64,000 bases of DNA from RUG100 sp050953425 (lineage in GTDB: Bacteria; Bacillota; Clostridia; Peptostreptococcales; Anaerovoracaceae). This document shows, piece after piece, positions 1-7,606 of this stretch (position 1 is its first letter; every line of letters starts with the position of its first letter). The stretch is taken from the NCBI GenBank assembly GCA_050953425.1, contig JBMNMQ010000003.1:558001-622000 (forward strand). Reading direction: 5' to 3'. A model generated the notes under the pieces. It was not told the origin of the DNA and did not search any database. It worked only from the letters and a program-made list of their open reading frames with translations. The translations under genes were made by a program, and so were the position numbers.

Positions 1-925
1 CCATATCCAAAACAACCGAGTTCTTATTAACATTGCAAATCTTTGACATGAAATCGGTAATATGGTCCGGCGTAAATGCCTGATTTTTGTCAGACTTCCC
101 AACATACTTGTTGAATGTAATGAAGAACAAATTGAGCAGGTCTTGACCAGCTGTGCTCTTGTCGTTGATGAATGGATATATCTTGTCGCGGATGAAATCG
201 AGAATCTTACAGAGGTTCTCACTGTCCATATCGCGAACATCCTGATTTTGGAGAACCCGCTTATCAATCAGCGTCAGTTTCTCAGCCTTCTTCATCGAGC
301 CCTCAAGCAGGTCCTCCAAAATCGTTCGAATGCCGCCAATAATCTGAGCCGTCTTCATCTTCCGGTCGTACACCAAGCCGTTCTTGATAGCCAGCAAACA
401 AGTGCCGACGAATTGAGAGCGCAATTTTTCACCAATACCGTGACGATGTAGCAGTTCATTCAGCTGGTAAGTGTTCCGCATCACCTCTTCCTTGTTGTTG
501 GTATGCTTCGCGTCAAACATCGCAACATACTCCTGCATGGACCGAACGGAAGTCTCCTTTTCAAGCCTTCTATCATCCTCTACAGCCGACTTCCAGACCT
601 CGACGCGGTCATCATCGGTGTTTGCAACCATTGCGATTATCTTGTTGCCGGTAAGCTCGACCTCATACTCAACATAGGCGCTTATCTGCTCTTCGACAGT
701 GGGCCACTTATCAGCATTGTTTTTCGTCTCGACAAGCACAGAAACGCCATCGGCTTCAAAGCGAATATCAAGGAACTGCCATGAACCCTTCCCATGCTTC
801 TTTTGGATGGGCTTGAAATCAAGCCCCTTCTCCTTGAATGCCTTCGGGTAACTAAATTCGCCTTTTTCAATATTCGGCGTGCAGTACTCGCGACCGATGG
901 CATCAATAATGTCTATGCGCTGCAT
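1..925 (-). CDS. N-6 DNA methylase with N-terminal nuclease-like domain (partial, C-terminus beyond window)
   Basis: This open frame has no stop and runs off the window edge; 308 residues are visible. The N-terminus has a PD-(D/E)xK-like pattern: D53, then E66-T-K68 in LVETKNN. A helical target/spacer region follows, then AFTPDHITDFM (about 283-293) and VVLDM (304-308), the approach to the SAM-binding motif I of HsdM-like N6-adenine methylases. This suggests a type I/IIG-like restriction-modification protein in which nuclease and methylase share one chain. The start at 925 is chosen because AAGGAG lies about 10 bases upstream; an ATG at 935 is out of frame. It follows the relaxase gene by 35 bp in the same direction, so it is probably cargo of the mobilizable element. 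Whether it is intact cannot be seen. Confidence 0.75.
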   Translation of the reverse strand, partial: MQRIDIIDAIGREYCTPNIEKGEFSYPKAFKEKGLDFKPIQKKHGKGSWQFLDIRFEADGVSVLVETKNNADKWPTVEEQISAYVEYEVELTGNKIIAMVANTDDDRVEVWKSAVEDDRRLEKETSVRSMQEYVAMFDAKHTNNKEEVMRNTYQLNELLHRHGIGEKLRSQFVGTCLLAIKNGLVYDRKMKTAQIIGGIRTILEDLLEGSMKKAEKLTLIDKRVLQNQDVRDMDSENLCKILDFIRDKIYPFINDKSTAGQDLLNLFFITFNKYVGKSDKNQAFTPDHITDFMSKICNVNKNSVVLDM

Positions 926-960
926 ATTGTCCCATCTCCTTTTCCACTCTCAATTATCTG

Positions 961-2244
961 CTAATTCTTTTCGTATTCATTCTCAGACTGCTCAGCATGC
1001 CGCCCGATATCGCCGAACAGCTCGCGGGCCTTGCTTTCCAGCTGTGCGCGTCTATTGGTGAATGCCTGATGCGCTCTCTCATATGCTTTCTCGCATGCAG
1101 CGAATGCCTTCGGCGCATGCTCTCGGAACCATGAAACCATCCATGACTCTTTGTTCGTCGGCTGCTCCTGCTTTGCCTTCTGCAAATCGGCAATCAGGGC
1201 GTCCGCCTGCTGCTCCTTCTGCGCAAGACGCGCCGTCGCCGTCGCGATCTTGCTGGAACGCTCGTCGAGGTCTCTGTAATGTTCCTCTGCATCCTCGACA
1301 ACCTCGGTAAGGGAGCGACGCGTCTGCGGGACGTTCATTGCCTGCTCGATGTCGCGGGCGAGGGAATATGCTTTGAAGCCCTCTTTGTATGCCTCTTCCT
1401 TCTTGGCCTCGGCATCCTCAATGTCCTTCTTGGCCTGCTTGTGCTTCGGCTCAAGGTCGGCAATCTCATCCTCTATGTCGTGCCTCAGCTCGTTTGCCTG
1501 CTTTGCAGTCTCGACGGCCTTCTCGGCCTCCCTCATCGCGGCATATTCATTGGCGGAAAGCCCGTGGCGGCGTTCCTTCTCGGCGATGTGCTTTTCCTTG
1601 TACTCAGCGGCCTCATCGGGCGTCATATCCTTCATGGCCTCGGCATCGTATGCCTTCAGCTCGTTCACGTCCCAGCCGCGCTCCTGCATCTTCTTCGGGT
1701 AGTCGCGATTCAGCTTCGAGAACGTCTTCAGATTCACGACACGTGACCCGGCAAGCTTTCCGTTCTTGTCATATGCCATCTCGACGTAATGCTCGTGAGG
1801 ACTGGCCTCGTCCAAGTGACGCTCGCGCATCCTGACGTAGTCCTTGTTGACGATGCCAAGCTCACACAGAACGTCAAAGGAATCAGAGAAGAATTTCTCC
1901 TGTACCTCGGGTGGCTGTTTGTTTATCCAGTCGCCCTCGGGCTTCACGATGAATGCGACAGCAACTGTCGCATCGGAGCGGAGACCGCGCCCGCGATATG
2001 ACGTCTTCTTGTACTCCGTTTCGTAATCGTCCACCTCCTGCATGATGGCGGCATAGGCATCCTCGCCGCTCGAATATCCTCCGAGATGGACGTTGTCCTT
2101 GCTCTTCGACGGGTCAAGATTCTTCGTCGCGGAGTATCGCTCCGTGCCTGCCTCGTCGAGTATTTTTCTAAGATTCGCCGCGTGCTTCCCGTGGGCAGAG
2201 CCACGTTTCAATCCGAGCATCGGCATTCCAACATTGAATGACAT
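961..2244 (-). CDS. Mob/Pre (MobV-like) plasmid relaxase
   Basis: The product is about 427 residues. The region HLDEASPHEHYVEMAYDKNG matches the Mob/Pre relaxase signature, in which an acidic residue and clustered histidines coordinate the metal for oriT nicking. The N-terminus (MSFNVGMPMLGLKRGS) precedes the relaxase core, and the C-terminal half is a long charged coiled coil, usual for this family. The start at 2244 is preferred over a start 9 codons upstream because AAGGAGG sits 7 bases before it. The family nicks plasmid DNA at oriT and leads the strand during mobilization by a helper conjugation system. It lies downstream of the rep gene and a small gene on the same strand, with a hairpin-rich gap in front that could be oriT. 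Confidence 0.88.
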   Translation of the reverse strand: MSFNVGMPMLGLKRGSAHGKHAANLRKILDEAGTERYSATKNLDPSKSKDNVHLGGYSSGEDAYAAIMQEVDDYETEYKKTSYRGRGLRSDATVAVAFIVKPEGDWINKQPPEVQEKFFSDSFDVLCELGIVNKDYVRMRERHLDEASPHEHYVEMAYDKNGKLAGSRVVNLKTFSKLNRDYPKKMQERGWDVNELKAYDAEAMKDMTPDEAAEYKEKHIAEKERRHGLSANEYAAMREAEKAVETAKQANELRHDIEDEIADLEPKHKQAKKDIEDAEAKKEEAYKEGFKAYSLARDIEQAMNVPQTRRSLTEVVEDAEEHYRDLDERSSKIATATARLAQKEQQADALIADLQKAKQEQPTNKESWMVSWFREHAPKAFAACEKAYERAHQAFTNRRAQLESKARELFGDIGRHAEQSENEYEKN

Positions 2245-2355
2245 ATAGCGCCTCCTTCGCTTCAAATCCAACGAAGGATATTTACAAGCAGGGCGCCTTC
2301 GCCAATTTGTATTCCTACGCGCGTACCCAGTGATAATCAGACGCGCTTTTATTTT

Positions 2356-2402
2356 AATAAGTCCGAGTAACTGCCCTCGGACTTATTGCAAGCAATAAGT
2401 CC
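2356..2402. promoter_or_regulatory. Overlapping alternative hairpins upstream of the relaxase gene; candidate oriT or regulatory RNA
   Basis: Arm A (2356-2367, AATAAGTCCGAG) is a perfect inverted repeat of arm B (2376-2387). Arm B also takes part in a second perfect dyad, GGACTTATTGC-AA-GCAATAAGTCC (2379-2402). The two stems share bases and exclude each other. The position just upstream of a Mob/Pre gene fits an oriT, or a leader controlling it. No function is proven. Confidence 0.5.
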
Positions 2403-2436
2403 CGGGCCAAGGGACGCTGCGCCCCCTTAACTCCCG

Positions 2437-2694
2437 CTAGTAGCTCACATGCCCACAGGGCGAGTGAGCATAATCATCGGCTGTTTTCTCGGTGGTCTGC
2501 TCGTCCGTAAGACGGCATCCCATATCCGAGAAAAACTGCCTCAGCTGACCGGCATCGTCGGGAACGTCCGGAAAGATTTTCCGAAGTTCCTTGCCGATTG
2601 CCGCGTCGCGCCTGCGCTCGGCCATTGCCTTCTCGCGGCGGACCTCGCGCTTGCGTTCTTCGAGCTTCGCAAGCTCAGCATCGTAATCACGCAT
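2437..2694 (-). CDS. Small coiled-coil protein of the mobilizable element
   Basis: The product is 85 residues. The first half is highly charged and predicted helical (about residues 4-40, rich in Glu, Arg and Lys), and the second half is a shorter segment around IFPDVPDDAGQLRQFF. I do not recognise a family. Its start overlaps the end of the rep gene by 8 bases, so it is probably translated by coupling and shares the rep transcript. The position between rep and mob suggests a plasmid accessory role such as copy control, partition or a relaxosome helper. That is inference from context only. Confidence 0.6.
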   Translation of the reverse strand: MRDYDAELAKLEERKREVRREKAMAERRRDAAIGKELRKIFPDVPDDAGQLRQFFSDMGCRLTDEQTTEKTADDYAHSPCGHVSY

Positions 2695-4390
2695 TGCTCA
2701 CACCTCCTTCGTCAAACCAGTCGGCATAGCACTCGGTGACCCTGCGGAAAACCGCAGCCGTCACCTCTTCCGCAGGAAAGGACAAAACGTCCTTGCAGAC
2801 CTGCTCGGCGTCCTCGCCGATTGCCGACCTCATGTCTTCGCTTATGGGATAGCACCTCGCATTGTTCTGCGCATATCGGCAGTAATTCAAGACGTCGCCT
2901 CTGTCGTAAGGCCGCTTGCATTCGAGGTATGCGTCGACGAACCTGAAGAGGCTGTCGATGCGCCTTATCTCGTCGCGTTCCTTCGCCAGCGCCGCCCGTT
3001 CCGAGTCCTCTTCGGCGGCCTGCTCCGGTGTGAGCACCTCGCCGTAATGCTTGAACTCGTCCGGGAGCTGAGCGGGGTCCGAAATCTTGTCATCGTGGCT
3101 CTCAAGAAGCCTGTCGTATGCATCCATGACCGGCGTTGTCACCGTATCGAGCATCTGCTCCCGCAAGTCGCCCGCAAGCTTCGTGGCAACGTTCTTCAAA
3201 TTCCCGCGAATCCGTTCCGACATGTAGTATTGCTGGTAGGCATAGGAATCCTTGTCCATGAATCCCTTGTTGAGCAGGATTTCGAGGTCATCCTCGTGCA
3301 CATGGATAATGAGCGGGAACCGACGGTATGCCTGATTTATGTCCTCGGCATTATGCCGTATGCCTTCCCTGTCCACGTATTGCCCGGCAAGGCCATCCAA
3401 GAACTCACGATATGGCTGGACGCTGTTCACGATGTTCACGGCGTTCGTGAGAACGACCCGCGTATACTTCGCCTGCTGCGCCTGTGCCTCCTTCGGATGC
3501 GTGTCAAAGATATTGAAAGTGCCTCCGCGCCCGAAAGCCTCGAAGAACTGGTATGCCCGCCAGTCATCCCAGATGATGACCGGCTCTCCGTCGTATCCGT
3601 CGAAGGCGACCCTCGCGTCGTTTCCGACCGTGAAGACCGGCCGCTCGACGTTCGGGAACATCTTGTGCGCGATGTAATCGGAGAGAACGCCCTTGCCCAA
3701 ACCGCCGTTGCCATCGACATAAAGATTGATGCGAGCGGGGCAGGGTGGCTGGTCCAGCAGGTAATCAAGGCGCAGCTTCGGGAGCTGGTCGCGAACCTCG
3801 ATATAGGTGAGGGGGTCTTCATCGCGGCAGCGACGAACCGACCAGCCCTCCTTCAGGACGCGAAGCTTCATCTCCTTGGCAGGCGTCAGCCTGTCCGCGG
3901 CGGCACCGTACTTCGCACGTCTCTCGGCCCGAACGGTCAGCTCCGCGCGAAAATCGAAGTTCGCGTGGACCTCATCGTCAGGATAGAGATGCTTGCCCTT
4001 CGCCTGCTCCTTCTCGCTCTCGTGGGTCAGATACTCAACGCAATCCAGAAACGCGCCGCGGCCCTTCGGAACGTCAATGAAGTTCTCAGGGACGCCGAAC
4101 CACTTGGCGATAGCGGAAAGCTCGACGGCGGTAGAGCACTGAAGGACGATATGCACATGGCGGTGCTTGTGATGCCCAACGTCCGTGCCCTCGCCGTCAT
4201 CGTGAACAACGTCCTTGTCATGCCAGATGTAAGCCCAACGCCTAATCGAGCGATGACTCAGGCCGTTATCTATCGCCGCCTGTGTAATCAAAGGAGCGGC
4301 ACCCGGCTTCGGCTCGTCCGAATCCGAGTCGGCGTAACCGTCCTTCGGGTTGTATTCGTATTGCATGATATTGAACACACGTGACCTCAT
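2687..4390 (-). CDS. rep: Rolling-circle replication initiator with HUH endonuclease and SF3-like helicase domains
   Basis: The product is 567 residues. The HUH metal motif is visible in HHKHRHVHIVLQ (about 73-84), and the candidate nicking tyrosine in CVEYLTHE (Y120), as in Rep_2/pMV158-type initiators. A P-loop follows at 226-235 (DGNGGLGKGV), with a Walker B-like VIIWDD at 271-276, which points to a superfamily 3-type helicase. This architecture is that of bacterial plasmid Reps related to CRESS-DNA virus Reps; many small pMV158-type Reps lack the helicase. The start has a GGAGG site 7 bases upstream. The gene faces away from an iteron- and hairpin-rich gap that probably holds its origin. 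The C-terminal about 250 residues are Asp/Glu-rich and unassigned. Confidence 0.85.
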   Translation of the reverse strand: MRSRVFNIMQYEYNPKDGYADSDSDEPKPGAAPLITQAAIDNGLSHRSIRRWAYIWHDKDVVHDDGEGTDVGHHKHRHVHIVLQCSTAVELSAIAKWFGVPENFIDVPKGRGAFLDCVEYLTHESEKEQAKGKHLYPDDEVHANFDFRAELTVRAERRAKYGAAADRLTPAKEMKLRVLKEGWSVRRCRDEDPLTYIEVRDQLPKLRLDYLLDQPPCPARINLYVDGNGGLGKGVLSDYIAHKMFPNVERPVFTVGNDARVAFDGYDGEPVIIWDDWRAYQFFEAFGRGGTFNIFDTHPKEAQAQQAKYTRVVLTNAVNIVNSVQPYREFLDGLAGQYVDREGIRHNAEDINQAYRRFPLIIHVHEDDLEILLNKGFMDKDSYAYQQYYMSERIRGNLKNVATKLAGDLREQMLDTVTTPVMDAYDRLLESHDDKISDPAQLPDEFKHYGEVLTPEQAAEEDSERAALAKERDEIRRIDSLFRFVDAYLECKRPYDRGDVLNYCRYAQNNARCYPISEDMRSAIGEDAEQVCKDVLSFPAEEVTAAVFRRVTECYADWFDEGGVSNA

Positions 4391-4503
4391 CAGGTGACCT
4401 CCTTTCTCGTATTTTCAGCCTTATACTGTGTATTTTACACATAGTTTATGTGTAAGTCAATATTTTTAACTGTGTAAAAAACACAGTTTACACAGTTCGG
4501 AAA

Positions 4504-4535
4504 ATGCGCCCACCACAAGCCCTTGGTGGGCGCAT
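4504..4535. repeat. Perfect 12-bp stem hairpin in candidate origin
   Basis: ATGCGCCCACCA (4504-4515) pairs perfectly with 4524-4535 across an 8-base loop, CAAGCCCT. It lies 113 bp upstream of the rep start and could present the Rep nick site. No U-run follows it on either strand, so it is not an ordinary terminator. Confidence 0.6.
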
Positions 4536-4576
4536 ACCTTTGATTTGCAGGGGTTTTATCGGAATGGGGGTATGGA

Positions 4577-4603
4577 TTTACACAGTTTACACAGTTTACA
4601 CAC
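4577..4603. repeat. Tandem 9-bp iterons (TTTACACAG)
   Basis: There are three head-to-tail copies (the last ends in C instead of G), plus a separate copy at 4487-4495 and an inverted copy at 4470-4478. They are the likely recognition units of the neighbouring Rep, or operators of the rep promoter. Confidence 0.65.
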
Positions 4604-4869
4604 CACATAAGTTATGGTGGAAAATCGGCTGTGTGCAGACAGGTCCGCAATCGAGCAAGGGCAGAATCGCCGAGTACGGGCGTAGGGGCGATTTACGGCA
4701 CAAAAATAGCCGTGGACGGGGATTTACCCATCCACGGCTATAAAGTCGCTCAAATCGCCTCTCAGAGGCATAGAACGCCTTGTGGGGGCGGTCAATCAAT
4801 GACCGTCCCCAAATCTATAGACAAGCGCGAACTCATTCCTAATAAAGAAGAGTTCGACGCTTACGCTTT

Positions 4870-5228
4870 TGGTGGAGACGATGGGAGTCGAACCCATGTC
4901 CAAAATCATCTCTGCGGAAGTTTCTCCGAGCGCAGTCCCTGTTTAAATTTTCGCCGACTGCACTGCCCGGGGACAGGCCATGCGATCAGTTATCCCGTGA
5001 GTCCCTTATGCTGCCGGGCTTTCACATAAGGTTTTCCTGCATAGTCGAGGCCGGACACAGTGCCTGCAGGTGAACACAGGCCGACCTTCGCGCAGCTTAA
5101 GCTGCCAGTGCGAAATTGTTGTTTGTTTTTTTAGCGTTTATATTTAACGTGCCCTTTTTAACGCAGACCGAGCAAACTGCGGCTCGCTTCTTCCGGTTCG
5201 GTGACCCTGTCGAAACCAGTACGTCCCC
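4870..5228 (-). ncRNA. ssrA: Transfer-messenger RNA
   Basis: The minus strand starts GGGGACGTACTGGTTTCGAC and ends with a T-arm and acceptor (GGTTCGACTCCC, CGTCTCCACCA), the classic tmRNA ends. The tag frame begins after TAAAC and reads AKKTNNNFALAA followed by TAA, a normal ALAA-type degron. It rescues stalled ribosomes together with SmpB, which is encoded about 0.9 kb upstream on the same strand. The encoded CCA sits at 4870-4872. The 3' end abuts the accessory element, and tmRNA 3' ends are common integration sites. Confidence 0.95.
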
Positions 5229-5264
5229 AAATTGAATCAGCGTATTGTCAATGTTCCTGCCTTC

Positions 5265-5292
5265 ATTATACTGCAAAACCGGTGCGGGTCAA
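5265..5292 (-). promoter_or_regulatory. Sigma-A-type promoter of ssrA
   Basis: On the minus strand TTGACC (5292-5287) is followed by a 16-bp spacer and TATAAT (5270-5265). The -10 box lies about 37 bases before the mature tmRNA 5' end, leaving a short precursor leader. Confidence 0.8.
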
Positions 5293-5449
5293 GATGCCAA
5301 AAGATGGGAAACGCGAAAATTTTTGCGTAGTTTTTGCGGATCCTTATCGCGGTTTTTGCGAACAGCAATCCGACGCGGTTCTTCATGCAGATAAAGCGGA
5401 CGCGTGTGCAGTGGGGAGCTCGCAATAGAGGCTCATACCTCTGTTTTTT

Positions 5450-5617
5450 CCCGGTCTTCGCGGCTGGTGCCGGAATTCTGCGCTGACCCGGTCTTCGCGG
5501 CGGGTGCCGGAATTCTGTGCTGGCCCGGTCTTCGCGGCGGGTGCCGGAATTCTGTGCTGGCCCGGTCTTCGCGGCGGGTGCCGGAATTCTGCGCTGGCCC
5601 GGTCTTCGCGGCGGGTG
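5450..5617. repeat. 37-bp GC-rich tandem repeat, about 4.5 copies
   Basis: Near-identical 37-bp units start at 5450, 5487, 5524, 5561 and 5598 (the last partial). Each begins CCCGGTCTTCGCGG and contains GGAATTCTG. The period is not a multiple of 3, so frames read through it are not coding. It fills most of the 5229-5712 gap between ssrA and the next gene; I see no gene there. Confidence 0.9.
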
Positions 5618-5712
5618 CTCCGGGCCTGCTGTCAGCCGCTCCTCAGCGGCAGAGTGCCTGCGTCTGCTTTTTCCGGCTCCCGCGGCAGGTATCTGCCGCA
5701 CGCTCTGCCGGC

Positions 5713-6009
5713 TTACTCATCCTCGTCTGCCTTGATCTTGCTGATCTTGGACTGCAGGATGGCGATCTCGTCGTAGCAGGCATCCAGAGTGTGAAAGTAA
5801 TCCTCCAGCGTTTCGTCGACGGTCAGCTGTTCCTCGTCCTGCTCCCGATACTGGTCGTAGACGTAGTGACCGATCTTCGCTTCAGCGCTGCGGATTTCCG
5901 ATTTCTGACCGGCAATCCGAGCCTTGTACTTGCCGATTTCCGCGGCGTCGCCGGCTTTGTCCAGCGCCTTTTCGCCGATTTCTACTGCTTTGTCGATGAC
6001 CTTTGCCAT
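5713..6009 (-). CDS. Small coiled-coil protein of unknown function
   Basis: The product is 98 residues, soluble, Lys/Glu-rich and predicted to be almost wholly helical. Its N-terminus reads MAKVIDKAVEIGEKALDKAG. The start at 6009 is chosen over an upstream ATG (6039) because AAGGAGG lies 6 bases before it. It follows smpB by 74 bp and precedes ssrA on the same strand, so it sits inside the trans-translation neighbourhood as the last gene of the operon. I do not recognise a family; no catalytic motif, signal peptide or membrane segment is visible. Confidence 0.7.
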   Translation of the reverse strand: MAKVIDKAVEIGEKALDKAGDAAEIGKYKARIAGQKSEIRSAEAKIGHYVYDQYREQDEEQLTVDETLEDYFHTLDACYDEIAILQSKISKIKADEDE

Positions 6010-6083
6010 TGGTTCCTCCTTGGTTTGCTTTGCATCCATGGGTGATGCGTGGATGTCTGCTGGTGACGGGGCGGTCGTCAGCG

Positions 6084-6539
6084 TCAGCCGCGGCGGCGGC
6101 GCGCCTGCTGCATGCGGCGGTCGGCATCCCGTTTGGCGATGTCGTGTCTCTTGTCATACAGCTTTTTGCCGCGGGCTACGGCCAGCGTCATTTTGGCGAG
6201 GCCCTGTTCGTTGATATAGAGATTCAAAGGTACCAGCGTCAGTCCCTTCTGTGTGGTCTGCCCCAGCAGCTTGCGAATTTCCCGTTTGTGGAGCAGCAGC
6301 TTGCGGGGACGCAGAGGGTCGACGTTGTATATGTTCCCATGGTCGTAGGGGCTGATGTTCATGCCGTAGAGCATGACTTCGCCGTCTTTGATCTGGGCAT
6401 AGCTTTCTTTGATGCTGGCTTTGCCCTGACGTACGGATTTGATCTCCGTGCCGGTCAGGACGATGCCGGTCTCATAGGTGTCTTCAATAAAATAGTCATG
6501 TCGCGCACGCTTGTTGCTGGCGATGATTCTCTTCTTCAT
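6084..6539 (-). CDS. smpB: SsrA-binding protein SmpB
   Basis: The 151-residue product has the usual SmpB length and order. It opens with the conserved core (TGTEIKSVRQGKASIKESYA, LYGMNISPYDHGN), continues with the RKLLLHKREI segment, and ends in a basic tail (AKRDADRRMQQARRRRG) that enters the mRNA channel. SmpB folds as a beta barrel that binds the tRNA-like domain of tmRNA and delivers it to stalled ribosomes. The gene is downstream of the signal peptidase genes in the same operon, about 0.9 kb before ssrA, the usual clostridial linkage. Confidence 0.97.
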   Translation of the reverse strand: MKKRIIASNKRARHDYFIEDTYETGIVLTGTEIKSVRQGKASIKESYAQIKDGEVMLYGMNISPYDHGNIYNVDPLRPRKLLLHKREIRKLLGQTTQKGLTLVPLNLYINEQGLAKMTLAVARGKKLYDKRHDIAKRDADRRMQQARRRRG

Positions 6540-6620
6540 GGCAGCTTCCTCCTTTCCCGGACTAGCTGTGGTTTGCCGGCTGCAGCGAGGCTGTCCGGCC
6601 GAGGCGGTGTGCCGGCTGCG

Positions 6621-7511
6621 TCAAAGTTCCATCTTCAGCGTGCCGATTTCATTCAGCGGCCACAATCGGAATACAGCCACGCCGACAACATCTTTGATCT
6701 TGCGGGTGCCGATGGTGGAATAGCGGCTGTCGATACTGACGTCGCGGTGATCTCCCATGACAAAGAGCTCGCCGTCCGGCACTTTGAAGTTGTTGATCTC
6801 GCGATCCGTGGTATACGTCTGGCCGGGTGTGGTAAAGCTCTGATCCTGTTCCTTGCCGTTGACGAAGACCTTGCCGTTTTCAATGGTGATGGTGTCGCCC
6901 GGCAGACCGATCACGCGTTTGATATACAGTTCCTTGCCGTTGGCGGTTTCTACCGGGAAAACGACAATCTGGCCGCGTTTCGGCTCACCGAAGCGGTAAG
7001 CCTGCCGATACAGGAAGATGTAGTTGTTCGGCTGCAGCGTCGGCAGCATTGAGGTCTGCTTGACGATGATCGGCTTGAAGAAAAACGTGATCACGAGGAC
7101 GACGACGACAACGATGAGAAGATCTGCGAGCAGATTCTTCCAGGTAAAGCCGTCTCCCTTCTTCGTCGCGGCGGCTGTCGTTCCTTCGCTGACCGCGATC
7201 TGTGCGGTGTCCGCGGCTTGCGCGGTGTCGGCTGCACCGGTGTCGGAAAAGCTGCCGTTCCCGTCGCCGGGTGCCGTGCCGCCGGCACAGGTGTCGGAAA
7301 AGCTGCCGTTCCCGTCGCCGGGTGCCGTGCCGGCCGTCGCCTGTTCGCCGTCTGCGGCATTGCCTGCCTGTTCGCTGCTTGCTGCCTGATCTGTCTGGCC
7401 GCTGTTTACGGCATTGCTGCTGCCGTCGATGTCGTCTGTTCTGCCGGCCGCAGCATCCATTTGCTTGTCGTCACTGTTGTGTTCGTTGGGTTTGGTTTGT
7501 TCCTGATTCAT
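6621..7511 (-). CDS. lepB: Signal peptidase I (paralogue A, with long N-terminal repeat linker)
   Basis: The product is 296 residues. It starts with about 120 residues of low-complexity, Ala/Gly/Asp-rich cytoplasmic linker, then one membrane anchor (about 126-145). The catalytic serine lies in KQTSMLPTLQ (S154), the general-base lysine in LYIKRVIGLPGD (K198), and the box E motif is GDHRDVSIDSR. All key type I signal peptidase residues are present. The linker contains a 17-residue repeat (TAPGDGNGSFSDT), encoded by a 51-bp repeat at 7239-7332. The start at 7511 has AAGGA 5 bases upstream. It is the first of three adjacent paralogues counting from smpB. Confidence 0.93.
   Translation of the reverse strand: MNQEQTKPNEHNSDDKQMDAAAGRTDDIDGSSNAVNSGQTDQAASSEQAGNAADGEQATAGTAPGDGNGSFSDTCAGGTAPGDGNGSFSDTGAADTAQAADTAQIAVSEGTTAAATKKGDGFTWKNLLADLLIVVVVVLVITFFFKPIIVKQTSMLPTLQPNNYIFLYRQAYRFGEPKRGQIVVFPVETANGKELYIKRVIGLPGDTITIENGKVFVNGKEQDQSFTTPGQTYTTDREINNFKVPDGELFVMGDHRDVSIDSRYSTIGTRKIKDVVGVAVFRLWPLNEIGTLKMEL
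7239..7332 (-). repeat. In-frame 51-bp tandem repeat inside a signal peptidase linker
   Basis: Two identical 43-bp blocks (7239-7281 and 7290-7332) have a 51-bp period, that is 17 codons. They lie in the cytoplasmic linker before the membrane anchor. The repeat keeps the frame and could vary in copy number between strains. Confidence 0.85.
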
Positions 7512-7606
7512 GATTCCTTCTGTCTTTGCGTCAGTAATATCAATAATTTCATAATTTCCACCTGCCGGCAGATGTTCGGATCGAGGCCGCATCGTCCGCC
7601 GCTTTC

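Larger units (their letters stand above)
4391..4869. other. Candidate replication origin region of the rolling-circle element
   Basis: This 480-bp gap holds no convincing gene. It contains repeated TTTACACAG units: three in tandem at 4577-4603, one at 4487-4495, and an inverted copy at 4470-4478 that makes an 11-bp dyad (4468-4478 with 4487-4497). Three strong hairpins follow: 4504-4535 (12-bp perfect stem), 4706-4741 (11-bp perfect stem) and 4784-4810 (11-bp stem with one G-T pair). Iterons plus hairpins beside a rep gene are typical of double- and single-strand origins. The nick site cannot be assigned. Confidence 0.6.

Noticed and set aside
3047..4384. 445-residue plus-strand frame opposite rep
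   Set aside because: It is the antisense shadow of the HUH/helicase gene, which has clear motifs and a ribosome binding site.
4804..5232. Direct repeat CGTCCCCAAAT at 4804-4814 and 5222-5232 as attachment sites
   Set aside because: It flanks ssrA on the wrong side (its 5' end) and is only 11 bp; tmRNA integrations use the 3' end. Probably chance.
5237..5701. Minus-strand 154-residue open frame across the 37-bp repeats
   Set aside because: The repeat period is not a multiple of three, so the translation changes frame at each unit; composition is Arg/Pro-rich and arbitrary.
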